Made by a program: the position numbers and the translations under genes
Virus record (IMG/VR): IMGVR_UViG_3300023116_000053
Span: 1-57,698 of that record
Origin: a virus
Strand: one strand, 5' to 3'
DNA length: 57,698 bases
Notes under the pieces: model-generated
Databases searched by the model: none
The model's input: the letters and a program-made list of their open reading frames with translations, nothing else
What the model was told of the DNA's origin: nothing
In this document: positions 22,750 through 32,138 of the stretch, piece after piece
Layout of the letters: every line of letters begins with the position of its first letter
Position numbering within the stretch: position 1 is the first letter of the stretch

Positions 22750-23581
22750 GCTCTTTATACTCAAAATTTTCTTGTGTTTCTTTGATAATATTAGCCAGAT
22801 TATAAAATTTCATAATTGTTGTAATTAAATTTTCATCAATCTTTTGTTTATGCATTTCTTGCAACATTTTATAAGCACTGTTTGTCTGTTTTTTGATTGT
22901 GTCGTCTGAACACAATTCTTTGTCTTCTAAAACATTCAACAATTCCTTTTTCAGAGTATCAATTTCTTCATTTAGAAAACTCTTTAGGGAGAGAGAATTG
23001 TCGGAAAAAGAAAATATATATTCTTTTATTAATTTTTTTTGATTCTCCAGAAGAGTGTTGGAGTATGTCTGGTTATATTTTTGTAAAAATTTTCCGACAA
23101 CAACTCCATCTATTTTGTTTTCAAAGTTATTAGAAGTTTCTTTTTGTTTCATCTCTTCTATAATTTTTGTTTCTAATATAACATTGTTTTTTATACTACC
23201 TGTCTTATTGAAAATTTGATATATCGACGCAATATTTTTATAGTTCGGTACAAACTTTGAATACACTTGTTTGCCTATTTTTTTGTTAATAAAATTTAAC
23301 AAATCTGTTTTTTCTTTGAAAAGTTTCTTATGGTCTAAGTAAGAATATTGTTGCTTGACTTCGTTAAGAATGCCTTGGCAAATTTTTTCAGGCTCACCTT
23401 GCACATTCAATATTTGCTTATATAGTCTATATTCCTTGTGAAGTTCTCTTTTTTTATTGAAAAAATTCATTATGCAAGAAGTGATTTCTTTCTTTCTTTC
23501 TTTTTCTTTAGTTTCAACAAACTCTCTCACTAAAATATTAAACAGAAAGACTGGATTTCTTTTTTTGTTATGTTTAGTCAT
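22733..23581 (-). CDS. Helical protein downstream of the portal, unknown
   Basis: 282 residues from the ATG at 23581, which overlaps the portal stop by 8 nt; a longer frame upstream would lie inside the portal gene. It is almost entirely charged helix, with Lys/Glu-rich stretches (ETKEKERKKEITSCIMNFF; KFLQKYNQTYSNTLLENQKK; IDTLKKELLNVLEDKELC). No motif was recognised. Position between the portal and a small virion-type gene suggests a head-assembly factor. Confidence 0.55.
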   Translation of the reverse strand: MTKHNKKRNPVFLFNILVREFVETKEKERKKEITSCIMNFFNKKRELHKEYRLYKQILNVQGEPEKICQGILNEVKQQYSYLDHKKLFKEKTDLLNFINKKIGKQVYSKFVPNYKNIASIYQIFNKTGSIKNNVILETKIIEEMKQKETSNNFENKIDGVVVGKFLQKYNQTYSNTLLENQKKLIKEYIFSFSDNSLSLKSFLNEEIDTLKKELLNVLEDKELCSDDTIKKQTNSAYKMLQEMHKQKIDENLITTIMKFYNLANIIKETQENFEYKEHEDKN

Positions 23582-25607
23582 CTTTTTTTGCCTTAAATTT
23601 TTTATCCAACTTTTCAACTATTTCGTACAATCCATTGTTTATGTCTGCTATTTGCTTTTCTTCTTTTGAAAAATCTTCCATTATGCCCTTGCTAAAAGAA
23701 CCTAATTCACTCCTCCCAGGTATTGATGGATGATTCTTTTTTTTGTTTTTATCAGGGTCTCTTTGTGAACCTACAGGTCTTATAGAGTCAATTTTTGCCA
23801 TAGATTTAAGATTTTGTTGTATTCCTGACCTCTTTTCAGATTCTTTTTTCGGCGTATACAACTTGCCTTTTGATTTTGTTGTCGTTGTTTGTCCATCCTT
23901 ATATGTCATTTTAAAGCCTGCTTTGTTGACATTTACTTTGTGGGGTTCATCTCTCTTGGCTGGCTCTTCAGGAGAAGCCAAGAGAGTGTCGTCAACATCA
24001 TCTCCTACACCTCCTTCGAAACCTCCCCCAAAGGCTGATTCCAAATCAGAACCCGGAGGCGACACTGTTATTTGTTCTTCCCCAAAACCTGGACTCAATG
24101 GCCCGCCTGCTTCAGAACCAAACATTCCTCCACCACCTGTCATACTCTCTTGCTCTAGAGCCTGTGCGATCTTATCTATCTCTAGTTCGTATTTTTTGTC
24201 ATTAATGATTTCTCTTTGGTTGCGAATAAACTCTTCTTCGCTAAGTCCAAAAAAGTTAACAGCAACCCATCTTTTTGAAAAATAACCTTCGGTCGCAGCA
24301 GAAGCGACATCGAATTTAGTTCTCCAATGCTCTAATTCTTGTATTGCTGCTAATTTTGATGGATTAGCAAGGCTCAATTTGAAAGATATTAAGTCATCTT
24401 TTCTAAAGCCTAATGTATAAAGATGAATAATTCCCATCTTTTCTAACTCATTTACTACAGAACGCTGTATCATTTGGATTGTTTTTGAAAATAAAATGTC
24501 TTTTTGTGCCAGCGATGTTTTATCTTCAACTGCACCACCTTCCGGTATGATATAAGAAGCAGGAATTTTAATCGCTGCCATCATTTCATCTCTTAAAAAC
24601 TTAACATCGTCTACATCCCCGGTGTATTGACCCCCAGCCAAACTATCAATCCTTGTGTTACTTTGTCCACGAACTGGAATTATGTAGTCATCTTCAACAC
24701 TAAGAGGATTATAACGCAAATCAACTTGCCCAGAATCAGGGTCTACGATTTTACTACCTTTTAGTTCTTTTTGAAACTGCAAAACATACTGTTCGACTTC
24801 TTCGGGTGGGATATTACCAACATCTAGATAAAAAACTCTTCTCTCAGGGCTTCTAACGATTCTATAACTCATCATAGCGTTTTTTAAAAGGTCGTATTGT
24901 CGGAATATTCTTCGAGCAGGCTCGAAAACACTTTGGCCATAAGGGGCAAATCTATCGTCACCTAAAATTCTAAAATGACAAATTTGCCAATCTTCTAAGG
25001 TTAAACCTCCTGAATTCCATTGAAACTGAACATAATGTGGGTTGTCTTTGTCTTCACCTTCTAGTCTTTCCACTTCTCTTGAAGGCAAGCCAATGACGTG
25101 GGTGATTCCTCTATCTTCATCAATGTCTAAATAAAGAAAGAAATCTCCATATTTGCACATCGTTCTTGTCCAATGAAAGAGATTTGCTTCTATATTTAAT
25201 ACATTGTAATAAAATTCATCTAGAATTGATTTAATTTCTTGATTTCTGCAATCAATCTTCAGCATTTTCTCTAGTTCATTGCAGGATGTTATCTCCGTAG
25301 CATAGATGTCCAAAGCACTGCCAAGAATTGGCTCATATATCATCATGTCAAAATCAGCATATCTTTCCGCTCTCTGTTGTTCGTACACAAGTTTCGCTGA
25401 TTGGTGCAACCACATATCTTTTTGAATCTTTTTAAATGGTGCGCCAGAAGCAGACTTAAAATCGTACTTCTGCATGTCAATTCTACGCTCTCTTCGATAA
25501 AATTGACGCCTTCTTTTGGTGATTGGACCGGAAAAAAGTCTAGTCAAAGCACGATAGAGAATGTTCTCTTGATTTCTTGTATTTTCGCCTTTTCTCTTAT
25601 TAAACAT
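23574..25607 (-). CDS. 20: Portal protein, T4 gp20-like
   Basis: About 677 residues from the ATG at 25607, three nt before the terminase stop region; a TTG seven codons upstream overlaps the terminase. Conserved portal segments are visible: DFDMMIYEPILGSALDIYA (near 85), LHWTRTMCKYGDFFLYLDI-type sequence (near 150), LLKNAMMSYRIVRSPERRVFYLDVGNIPP (near 240), and VDDVKFLRDEMMAAIKIPASYI (near 340). It forms the dodecameric ring for DNA entry and head initiation. The C-terminal 170 residues are Gly/Pro/Lys-rich and less conserved. Follows terminase, as in T4. Confidence 0.92.
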   Translation of the reverse strand: MFNKRKGENTRNQENILYRALTRLFSGPITKRRRQFYRRERRIDMQKYDFKSASGAPFKKIQKDMWLHQSAKLVYEQQRAERYADFDMMIYEPILGSALDIYATEITSCNELEKMLKIDCRNQEIKSILDEFYYNVLNIEANLFHWTRTMCKYGDFFLYLDIDEDRGITHVIGLPSREVERLEGEDKDNPHYVQFQWNSGGLTLEDWQICHFRILGDDRFAPYGQSVFEPARRIFRQYDLLKNAMMSYRIVRSPERRVFYLDVGNIPPEEVEQYVLQFQKELKGSKIVDPDSGQVDLRYNPLSVEDDYIIPVRGQSNTRIDSLAGGQYTGDVDDVKFLRDEMMAAIKIPASYIIPEGGAVEDKTSLAQKDILFSKTIQMIQRSVVNELEKMGIIHLYTLGFRKDDLISFKLSLANPSKLAAIQELEHWRTKFDVASAATEGYFSKRWVAVNFFGLSEEEFIRNQREIINDKKYELEIDKIAQALEQESMTGGGGMFGSEAGGPLSPGFGEEQITVSPPGSDLESAFGGGFEGGVGDDVDDTLLASPEEPAKRDEPHKVNVNKAGFKMTYKDGQTTTTKSKGKLYTPKKESEKRSGIQQNLKSMAKIDSIRPVGSQRDPDKNKKKNHPSIPGRSELGSFSKGIMEDFSKEEKQIADINNGLYEIVEKLDKKFKAKKDD

Positions 25608-25609
25608 TT

Positions 25610-27211
25610 TTAACCCACTATAATCCAAGGTTTATGGATATTACGTTTTTTTTGCATATTTATTCTCTCTTCTAAATATCTGCCAGTCTTATGTATGTCA
25701 TGCATGTTAGACAAATTTGTATTAAAATTCTTTCTGGAAACTAAAATATTACTTAACAATGCTCTGTTTACTTCGACTTCTTTTTGTCCTTTAATTAGTG
25801 CTGTATCTCTCACCCAACAAGCTATTGCACAAGATAAAATTAGGTCGTCGTTGGAACCTTTTTGTGCCTCTGGCTTTCCATTTCTCCATATAAAAGTCTT
25901 TAATTCATCGACAAACCTAGAAGAAGGAGAAAACAACACTCTGTTTCTAATGTATTCTTCCAGTTTAGATATGATAAGAGGTCTTGTTTTAACTGAAGTT
26001 GTGAAGCCTGGAATTGCTGTCGAATCAGATAACGCTTGAACAGGGTCTACATATTCGTGAGTACCTTTTTTAGAAAAATAAAGGTGTGGGTAGCCTAAAC
26101 TCAACATATCTTGGGCTACTGCAATCCCTATGTTGTTGTTCTCTACAACCAACATCGGCTTGCCATAATCATTCGCTACAGAGTTCAAAAAAGAAACAAA
26201 ACTATCTCTTCCTAACTTTCCTTTGTATTCAGCAACAACATTCACTTCTTCAAGATTTATAACTATAATTGTTGAAAAGTCTTCTCCATCTCCCCTAGAT
26301 ACATCTACCGTTATAAGGTATCTGTTACTAGGGTCATAATCTTCCCATATCCAATACTGCCTTTTGTTTCCAGTCTTATATAACGGTTCTTTGATTAAGC
26401 CTTCTAGCCTCTCTATGTCTTTTGAAGAAATTACAGTCGCACCAGAAGCATTAAATGAACATAATAATTCTTGAGCAATTGCTCTTTCTGAAAGGTTTTT
26501 CGTTTCTAATTTGAACCAATCTTCGTCACGCTCTGGATGGACATCCCACATTAATTTTGTAAGCAAAAATTCGTTATCACCGTTTTCTGCCTCAACGCAC
26601 ATTCTGTGAAAAAAATTGCCTGTTCCTGCCGGTGTACTTAAAATAATAGCAGAACCACCTGTTGACAGTGTAGAGTATGCAGAAGTCCATATGTCATCCA
26701 TCAGAGAGCCAATATGAGCGCATTCGTCAACAACTAACAAAGAAAGAGCCTCAGAGCGACATGCATCTTCTGACGTACCTTCAGCCAATATTCCAGAACC
26801 ATTTTTTAACCAAAGTTCATTTTTATTGTTAATGTCTATATTGGAAATTAACAACCATTGAGGTATTTTCTCAAAAATCATTTTAACTTTTTTAATTATG
26901 TTCGCTGCCTTACTCTGTTTCGTAGCCAATACACTTACAACCTTATGTTGACGAAACAAAATAAACCAAGCGACATAACCAGCAACAATTGTAGAAATAC
27001 CCAACTGTCTTGCCTTCAAAACAATGTTGAAGCGATGGTCCCTAAAATTATCCAACAAATCATCTTGAAAATCATAAGTATCGAAAGGTATCAGCCCCTT
27101 CTTTTGATGGACAATCTTGGCGTAAGTTTTTAAGAAATACACAGGGTCTCTACCACAGCGCATTATTTCTCTTTTTATTTCTTTTTTCGTGAGGCGTGTT
27201 TTTTTAGACAT
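25610..27211 (-). CDS. 17: Terminase large subunit, T4 gp17-like
   Basis: A 533-residue packaging ATPase-nuclease. Walker A-like KARQLGIST is at residues 66-74, Walker B LLVVDECAH at 158-166 (D162-E163), and the coupling motif STPAGTGN at 192-199. The RNase H-like nuclease half has ITVDVSRGDGEDFS (300-313, D303) and LVVENNNIG (354-362, E357). It pumps DNA into the prohead and cuts the concatemer. Length is slightly below T4 gp17 (610). The small subunit was not identified with certainty; the next gene upstream is a candidate only by position. Confidence 0.94.
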   Translation of the reverse strand: MSKKTRLTKKEIKREIMRCGRDPVYFLKTYAKIVHQKKGLIPFDTYDFQDDLLDNFRDHRFNIVLKARQLGISTIVAGYVAWFILFRQHKVVSVLATKQSKAANIIKKVKMIFEKIPQWLLISNIDINNKNELWLKNGSGILAEGTSEDACRSEALSLLVVDECAHIGSLMDDIWTSAYSTLSTGGSAIILSTPAGTGNFFHRMCVEAENGDNEFLLTKLMWDVHPERDEDWFKLETKNLSERAIAQELLCSFNASGATVISSKDIERLEGLIKEPLYKTGNKRQYWIWEDYDPSNRYLITVDVSRGDGEDFSTIIVINLEEVNVVAEYKGKLGRDSFVSFLNSVANDYGKPMLVVENNNIGIAVAQDMLSLGYPHLYFSKKGTHEYVDPVQALSDSTAIPGFTTSVKTRPLIISKLEEYIRNRVLFSPSSRFVDELKTFIWRNGKPEAQKGSNDDLILSCAIACWVRDTALIKGQKEVEVNRALLSNILVSRKNFNTNLSNMHDIHKTGRYLEERINMQKKRNIHKPWIIVG

Positions 27212-27212
27212 C

Positions 27213-27716
27213 TTAAGACTTGTTAAGTTTGCGGAACTTTCGGAAGATATTTTCTTTTATGACTGCTTTTTCAGGAACTTCTCTATAATCCTCGACATCT
27301 TTGATGTTCCCGATTTTAAAACGCTTATAGCATTCAACCCAACTTCGAAATCCATTCAAGTATCTAGCGTTTATCTCACAACCTTCTTTTTCTGGCTTTA
27401 ATTGCAAATTTTTTCCTGTAAATTGCTTATATTCTTTCTTTAAAAAGACCACTATGTCGTTGATTATGTCGTTGATTTTGTTCTCAAATCCAACCTCATG
27501 CATTTCTTTGATTGGAATTTCCGACTGATAAACAATTCCTAAATTTGGACCTTCAAATTTTACTTTAAAGCCATCCATGACGCGACTATCATATATAGGG
27601 CAACCTTCTTCTCTGCGTAAACCAATTTTAATTCGCTCACCATCGCTTCGAGAAGCACCGTCATGAGTGTTTGCGACTATTGTACTAATCGCTCTAATGA
27701 TTTCAAGTGTGTTCAT
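27213..27716 (-). CDS. Conserved-looking phage protein before the terminase, unknown
   Basis: A 167-residue protein ending one base before the terminase start. It begins TLEIIRAISTIVANTHDGA, followed by KIGLRREEG and a long helix-rich middle (FENKINDIINDIVVFLKKEYKQFTG). Proteins of this kind occur next to terminase genes in related phages, without known function. A small-terminase role is possible from position, but there is no visible DNA-binding helix-turn-helix. AT-rich gene, normal start context. Confidence 0.55.
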   Translation of the reverse strand: MNTLEIIRAISTIVANTHDGASRSDGERIKIGLRREEGCPIYDSRVMDGFKVKFEGPNLGIVYQSEIPIKEMHEVGFENKINDIINDIVVFLKKEYKQFTGKNLQLKPEKEGCEINARYLNGFRSWVECYKRFKIGNIKDVEDYREVPEKAVIKENIFRKFRKLNKS

Positions 27717-27721
27717 ATCAT

Positions 27722-28387
27722 TTATTTCCCTAATATATTTTTTACTTGTTTGTTCACAAGTTTTTCAAGTTCATAATTTTCAGAAATTTGTTGACCTAGA
27801 CCACTGATTTGCGAGGAACTGTAATCTCTTCCTGCTCTTCTCGCTTTTCTCCTCATATCTGCCATTTTTATTCTTTCATCATCTTGTTTTTTATAGTCGC
27901 TCGGCTTTTGTTTGGAGTGTTTTTCTGCTTCTGCACTCCAAATATCCCCAGCCATTTGAAAATACAATTGTTCCCCGTATTTCGAAATCTCAATTAGTTT
28001 TTGACCTAATATAAAAATATTTCTATTTTTTAGTCGAATTGGACGGATTTTTTTGCTTGGGTCTGCACCTTCAATATTACCAGCACCAGCCCTCATCATT
28101 ATATAGCCCAATTTCCCCAACAAGCCATTTCCTTCTTTTTCCGTCTTTAGCAAATTAGTTAATTCTTCCAATTCTTTAGTGTCAAGGGTGGGTTCGACAA
28201 GAGCAAATGAAATCAAAGAAAGTACGGGGTCTTTGGGTTTTTCACCTCTTGTCTCTTCTGCTTTCTTTTCCCATCCTTTTTGGGTAAATTTGTCATACCA
28301 TGCTTCATCTAAATTTTCTTCGTTTTTTTTGAACTTATCGATTTCTTCGTTGATAATCTTCTTCAAATCTTTTTTAGAAATTTTCAT
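27722..28387 (-). CDS. Tagged helical protein, unknown
   Basis: A 221-residue protein whose N-terminus (KISKKDLKKIINEEIDKF ... ENLDE/AWYD) is a clear example of the cargo-type tag followed by an L-x-E/A site. The rest is helical with a Lys/Arg-rich segment near 165-190 (ERIKMADMRRKARRAGRDY) and a C-terminal helix. No family was recognised. It overlaps the zinc-ribbon gene by 14 nt. Packaging in the head is inferred from the tag only. Confidence 0.6.
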   Translation of the reverse strand: MKISKKDLKKIINEEIDKFKKNEENLDEAWYDKFTQKGWEKKAEETRGEKPKDPVLSLISFALVEPTLDTKELEELTNLLKTEKEGNGLLGKLGYIMMRAGAGNIEGADPSKKIRPIRLKNRNIFILGQKLIEISKYGEQLYFQMAGDIWSAEAEKHSKQKPSDYKKQDDERIKMADMRRKARRAGRDYSSSQISGLGQQISENYELEKLVNKQVKNILGK

Positions 28388-28718
28388 TGTCTTTTCCTTC
28401 TATTTGTAGTATATAACACTTGTAGCAAGTTTTGTATTTATTGTAACAAACATCGTCATCTACATTTTTGGTTCGTTTGTTGCAATATTTACAATTGTTT
28501 AATTTGTTCTTCCGCGCAATCAATTTGTTGACTATAACCGCATCACCCGAAATCCATTCTTCTTTCGCGCTACCTTCGTCTTCAATCAATGTTGATAGTT
28601 GACTCAAAAAAACATCTTCTTTTTGAGAATTCCAATTATCGAGAAAATTGTTTGCTATTCTTAAACCATATTTTCCTATCAACGCTTGTTTAATTTTTTC
28701 TTTATATTGTTTTTTCAT
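28374..28718 (-). CDS. Small protein with a four-cysteine zinc-ribbon
   Basis: A 114-residue protein with a helical N-terminal half and a C-terminal NNCKYCNKR ... CYNKYKTCYKCYI (about residues 73-104). The CxxC and CxxC pairs are spaced as in a treble-clef or zinc-ribbon domain. Could bind nucleic acid or act in protein contacts. Its position between a lectin-like structural gene and a tagged protein gives no clear function. Confidence 0.6.
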   Translation of the reverse strand: MKKQYKEKIKQALIGKYGLRIANNFLDNWNSQKEDVFLSQLSTLIEDEGSAKEEWISGDAVIVNKLIARKNKLNNCKYCNKRTKNVDDDVCYNKYKTCYKCYILQIEGKDNENF

Positions 28719-28731
28719 TTTCTTTTTATAG

Positions 28732-29472
28732 TCACCTACCCATTAAGACTTTATCGATTTTTCTCATTTGTTCTGCGGTGAGTTCTTCCCACCAGAAAGC
28801 AATCAGAGCCACATAACCTTTGTATTCTTCAAAACCTCCTCCAGAAAACCCTCCCAAAGCCAGAAATGAATCACTCCCACCTGTAGGTGCTGCTAGACCA
28901 GTATCCACACCAGCAGGAAGTCCTGCTTCATAAAAAGTGTATGACGTTGCAGCAGTCGGTCTCGTCCAACCAACACAAGACCATTCGCCCAATCTTGGAC
29001 CTCTCTCGCTCACTGCTTCTTGATTGGTCCCTGCCCCACTTTCATGAAAGGCGATGATTTGTGACGGTTCTGTCGCATACGTTTGTTGAAGTTTTAGACT
29101 CCACAAATTATTGTAAGATTCTTGATCTCCAGCCGTTCTAGAAGTACTCATAATGTACCCAGGGTTAACACTTAAAGGAGCAGTGACGGCCACTATTGAC
29201 ATTGCGCCTGTTTGTTCGTAAGGGTTTGTTTCTGTAGCGTCATACTCAAATACGGAGAAACCGTCGAGATATAGACACTGCATTCCTGGGAATATGCTGT
29301 CACGATATTGTGCAGAACCAACAGTCGTAGAGAACAAATCTGACCCTGCTGTCTCCTCGTTCAGATTCCCGTCAAACAAGAACAATCTTTCCACGTCTGG
29401 TATTGAAAATGGATTGCCTGTTAACTCTAGAGGTGTAGGTTGAATGTCTCGTCTTGGTATCAATGTTCCCAT
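28732..29472 (-). CDS. LamG/concanavalin-like structural protein
   Basis: A 246-residue beta-rich protein. Patterns of LamG-type jelly rolls are visible: RLFLFDGNLNEE near residue 30, LYLDGFSVFEYD, MSIVAVTAPLSVNPGYIMSTS, GEWSCVGWTRP near 163 and a final FKGYVALIAFWWEELTAEQMRKI-type strand-helix end (about 215-240) typical of such domains. These bind sugars or form fibre tips. It follows a tail-fibre-like gene, so a host-contact or head-fibre role is likely. Confidence 0.65.
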   Translation of the reverse strand: MGTLIPRRDIQPTPLELTGNPFSIPDVERLFLFDGNLNEETAGSDLFSTTVGSAQYRDSIFPGMQCLYLDGFSVFEYDATETNPYEQTGAMSIVAVTAPLSVNPGYIMSTSRTAGDQESYNNLWSLKLQQTYATEPSQIIAFHESGAGTNQEAVSERGPRLGEWSCVGWTRPTAATSYTFYEAGLPAGVDTGLAAPTGGSDSFLALGGFSGGGFEEYKGYVALIAFWWEELTAEQMRKIDKVLMGR

Positions 29473-29514
29473 ATATAAATTCCTTTAATTGTCGCTCTCA
29501 AACTGTCTATTTTT

Positions 29515-30426
29515 TTATGCTGGATTGATTACAAAAAAGTGTATAACAGGTTCTGCTGTTGTTGCATTTGACCCATCATGGTTTGTTACGCATATTTCAC
29601 AGCTTCCTGCGGATACAGAGACCAAAGCAACACTTGGAGCCACATCAGCAACAGTGCTTGCTTGCACTGTAAGTAATACAATAGAAGTTGCAGCAATACT
29701 ACTATTTGTAAACACAAACGCTTCACTTGTAACAGCATCTATAGTATCAAACATCGTAATCTTACCTGATTGTGCATTTAAGGTAACGCTTGTTGCATTG
29801 CTAGTAACTTGAGTGACAGTGCCTGTTTCAATGTTTTTTATAGCATTTCCGTCAGCATCTAAATCTCCACCAAGTTGTGGTGTAGTATCGTCTACAAGAT
29901 CTGTCATACCTGCATTTGCAAAAGAAAGAATGCCTGCTCCATTTGTTTGAAGCACTTGACCCGTAGTTCCATCTGAAGTTGGGTATGTAAGACCACTTGC
30001 TGCAAGACTTCCGTCAACACTAAGTCCAACTCCATTTATAAGTTGGAGTTCGTCGTTTCGTTGTCTACTAACAATTGTAAATGTACCATTTCCTTTAACT
30101 GCGGTCTCAATTATCCCATCTTCTGTTCCGAGTGTTACATCTCTAATTTTTCCAGTAATCTTTCCATATATTTCATCAGCAGAGTTGCTATTTTTACCTT
30201 TAAACTGAATTTGCCCCAAATAATCTCCATCATCTGGTGTTGCTGAATCCCTGTAAAGTATTATCTCTGGTCCGGCTTGATCGCTATCGTCTGTACTTGT
30301 AAGAGTTAAAGTGTCACCACCTCCTGCACTTCCACTACTTGCAACCAAATGAATCAGCGCAGTCAAAGATTGTTCTAATTCGCTACCTCTCAGGAGGAAA
30401 CTACTATGTTGTGGTATTTTAGTCAT
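29515..30426 (-). CDS. Tail/head fibre-like protein
   Basis: A 303-residue Ser/Thr/Gly/Asp-rich protein. YPTSDGTTGQVLQTNGAG (about 148-165) and TPQLGGDLDADGNAIKNI (about 181-198) are short motifs that recur in tail fibre shafts. The C-terminal 90 residues form strands (AFVFTNSSIAATSIVLLTVQ; VALVSVSAGSCEICVTNHDG) like a trimeric receptor-binding tip domain. It is probably a fibre subunit. Less AT-rich than its neighbours, as is common for fibre genes that are exchanged between phages. Confidence 0.7.
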   Translation of the reverse strand: MTKIPQHSSFLLRGSELEQSLTALIHLVASSGSAGGGDTLTLTSTDDSDQAGPEIILYRDSATPDDGDYLGQIQFKGKNSNSADEIYGKITGKIRDVTLGTEDGIIETAVKGNGTFTIVSRQRNDELQLINGVGLSVDGSLAASGLTYPTSDGTTGQVLQTNGAGILSFANAGMTDLVDDTTPQLGGDLDADGNAIKNIETGTVTQVTSNATSVTLNAQSGKITMFDTIDAVTSEAFVFTNSSIAATSIVLLTVQASTVADVAPSVALVSVSAGSCEICVTNHDGSNATTAEPVIHFFVINPA

Positions 30427-30438
30427 TTTTTTTCTCTT

Positions 30439-30894
30439 TTAATTTCCGACAACAATTGGCTTAATTGCAAAAGCCACCCCAATTGTTGTTGCTATCCCAA
30501 AAGCCACTCCAATTGTTATCCACAATGGTATTAAATTTGGGTTGCTAGTTTTCAAAGAAATTTTTTTTAATCTTTCTATCTCTTTGTCTTTCATATTAAT
30601 TATTGCATACAATTTTCTTTCGACTGAAGATGATGCATTTTTGCACAGTTCTAAGTCTAATTTTGCCTTATTTTTTAAAATTTTTTCACCATATCTCTTT
30701 TCTAAGGCACAAAGTTTTTTTGCTCTATCATTGGCATTCTTTATTCGCAAAAGTGCTTCTGTGTCCAGCAAATGCCCCGCAAACGGACTGCGCTGCCCCT
30801 TTTTGAGCGTGATTATCTTGTTTGCTTCAGTCAAAAGAGGCGCAAACAAGAAATTAATAAAAATAATGCATGTTGTGATTTTTTTTATTGACAT
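30439..30894 (-). CDS. Membrane-anchored lysis-type protein with signal sequence
   Basis: A 151-residue protein with an N-terminal hydrophobic signal (TTCIIFINFLFAPLLTEA, about residues 7-24), a charged coiled-coil-like middle (residues 50-120) and a C-terminal transmembrane span (LIPLWITIGVAFGIATTIGVAFAI, about 122-145). The 'GQRSPFAGHLLDTEA' segment resembles a motif in phage membrane proteins near lysis genes. It has no lipobox Cys, so it is not a typical o-spanin. Directly after an i-spanin-like gene; a role in host envelope disruption is inferred. Confidence 0.5.
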   Translation of the reverse strand: MSIKKITTCIIFINFLFAPLLTEANKIITLKKGQRSPFAGHLLDTEALLRIKNANDRAKKLCALEKRYGEKILKNKAKLDLELCKNASSSVERKLYAIINMKDKEIERLKKISLKTSNPNLIPLWITIGVAFGIATTIGVAFAIKPIVVGN

Positions 30895-31296
30895 TTAATT
30901 ATTTTCCATATATTCTATTTTATATTCTTCGGCAATTTCCTTTGTCAGTTTGTCAGGCTCGTCAACATATTTTTTGATAATCTTCATAAGATTTTTATCA
31001 TCTTTTTGTATAATATGCTTTTTTTCTTTCAAATATTGCTTGTTTATTTGCTTTTTTATTAAAGAATATTTTTGTCTAATTTTTTCTTCTTTTGCTTGTT
31101 TTTTTTTATTCTCATGCTCTATGATAGAAATTTGCTCTTTATGAGACTCAGCAGAAATATCTAATATCTTTTTTATCTTTTTTATATAACTCTTGTTAAA
31201 TATTGTAAAAGTTAATACACCTAAAAAAACCAAAAAAAAGACAACCAAAATTGCCTTGTAGTGATTTTTAATCCAAATTATCGATTTCATTTTCAC
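30895..31296 (-). CDS. i-spanin-like membrane protein
   Basis: A 133-residue protein with one N-terminal transmembrane span (about residues 14-32, AILVVFFLVFLGVLTFTIF) and a long Lys/Glu coiled-coil periplasmic part (about 40-110). This is the architecture of Rz-type inner-membrane spanins, which help break the outer membrane during lysis. It is adjacent to another membrane protein and close to a holin-like gene. No sequence match to a known spanin is claimed. Confidence 0.5.
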   Translation of the reverse strand: MKMKSIIWIKNHYKAILVVFFLVFLGVLTFTIFNKSYIKKIKKILDISAESHKEQISIIEHENKKKQAKEEKIRQKYSLIKKQINKQYLKEKKHIIQKDDKNLMKIIKKYVDEPDKLTKEIAEEYKIEYMENN

Positions 31297-32128
31297 TTTG
31301 TGCCTCTAATTCGGCTACTTTCTCCTCATAAAATGCTCTAATGACATCATCGTTATTAAAATATTCAATGCTTTTTGATAAATTTTCTAATTTTGTTGAT
31401 TCTGGAATTGATTTGGCATTTTTACGAACTTTATCCCACCGCTTACGCAATTCGTCCATCAAGCCATTGATTGGATGACTTTCGACCGACTCGAATTTTG
31501 GATTCTTAACCAAACAAACCCAAGCATTTAGTTTTTCGTCATACTCTTCTTTCCCAGAAAGATATACATAGTCGGCTGAAATTAGTTTGGGGGGTGGATT
31601 GTCTCTTAATTTTTGCAAATTTTTGGCGAAATAACCTCCCCTCCCAAGAATACTTGTTAATGAAAAATAACCCAAATGTGGCAAATATGCTGCACTTTCA
31701 TAACCTTCGTTTTTTAAGGATGCTTCCACTTCTTTTAGTGAACCTTCTATTTCTTCAATGACTTCCCCAGAAATTCCAGCTATAACATCTCTCACCATGC
31801 TGCCTTGCATAAAAGAGTCTGCGAGAATCCTAAGAGCCTGCTCTTCTTTCGAATTAAATTGACAATCTCGCAAAAATATAGAATTGGTATGATGCAAAAC
31901 ATTTCCAGTTTTTTTCCCTTTTTTTGCTCTGTATATTCCTACAAGTCCTTGCTTTTTATTCTTAGCGTGCGTTCTGTTTGTATGCACCCACACTCTATCT
32001 CCTTTTATTTCGCTAGAATCTACATATTTTTCGTTATATTTCCACTCTTCACCTTCAAACTTTGCTTCTTGTCGCAATTCCTCAAATATTGCTTGTTTAA
32101 GAACATTAAACAATCTTGTTTTATTCAT
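31268..32128 (-). CDS. Tagged protein, unknown function
   Basis: A 286-residue protein. The tag MNKTRLFNVLKQAIFEELRQE resembles that of the following PcfJ-like gene, at both protein and DNA level. Residues 40-90 (GDRVWVHTN ... LVGIYRAKKG ... IFLRDCQF) recall a small strand-rich domain found in phage proteins of unknown function. The C-terminal half is helical and charged. The 3' end overlaps the i-spanin-like gene by 29 nt. Possible packaged effector; no enzymatic motif is visible. Confidence 0.55.
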   Translation of the reverse strand: MNKTRLFNVLKQAIFEELRQEAKFEGEEWKYNEKYVDSSEIKGDRVWVHTNRTHAKNKKQGLVGIYRAKKGKKTGNVLHHTNSIFLRDCQFNSKEEQALRILADSFMQGSMVRDVIAGISGEVIEEIEGSLKEVEASLKNEGYESAAYLPHLGYFSLTSILGRGGYFAKNLQKLRDNPPPKLISADYVYLSGKEEYDEKLNAWVCLVKNPKFESVESHPINGLMDELRKRWDKVRKNAKSIPESTKLENLSKSIEYFNNDDVIRAFYEEKVAELEAQSENEIDNLD

Positions 32129-32138
32129 TTATTATTCC

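Noticed and set aside
23743-24285. Long plus-strand frame (180 codons) opposite the portal C-terminus, and many other plus-strand frames
   Set aside because: All lie inside well-supported minus-strand genes, have no ribosome-binding site, and show low-complexity Ser/Phe/Leu composition typical of antisense shadows in AT-rich genes.
27213-27716. Terminase small subunit
   Set aside because: Position fits, but no helix-turn-helix or gp16-like pattern was visible, so the gene was left as unknown.
30439-30894. Outer-membrane lipoprotein spanin
   Set aside because: The signal sequence has no lipobox cysteine and there is a C-terminal transmembrane span, unlike o-spanins.
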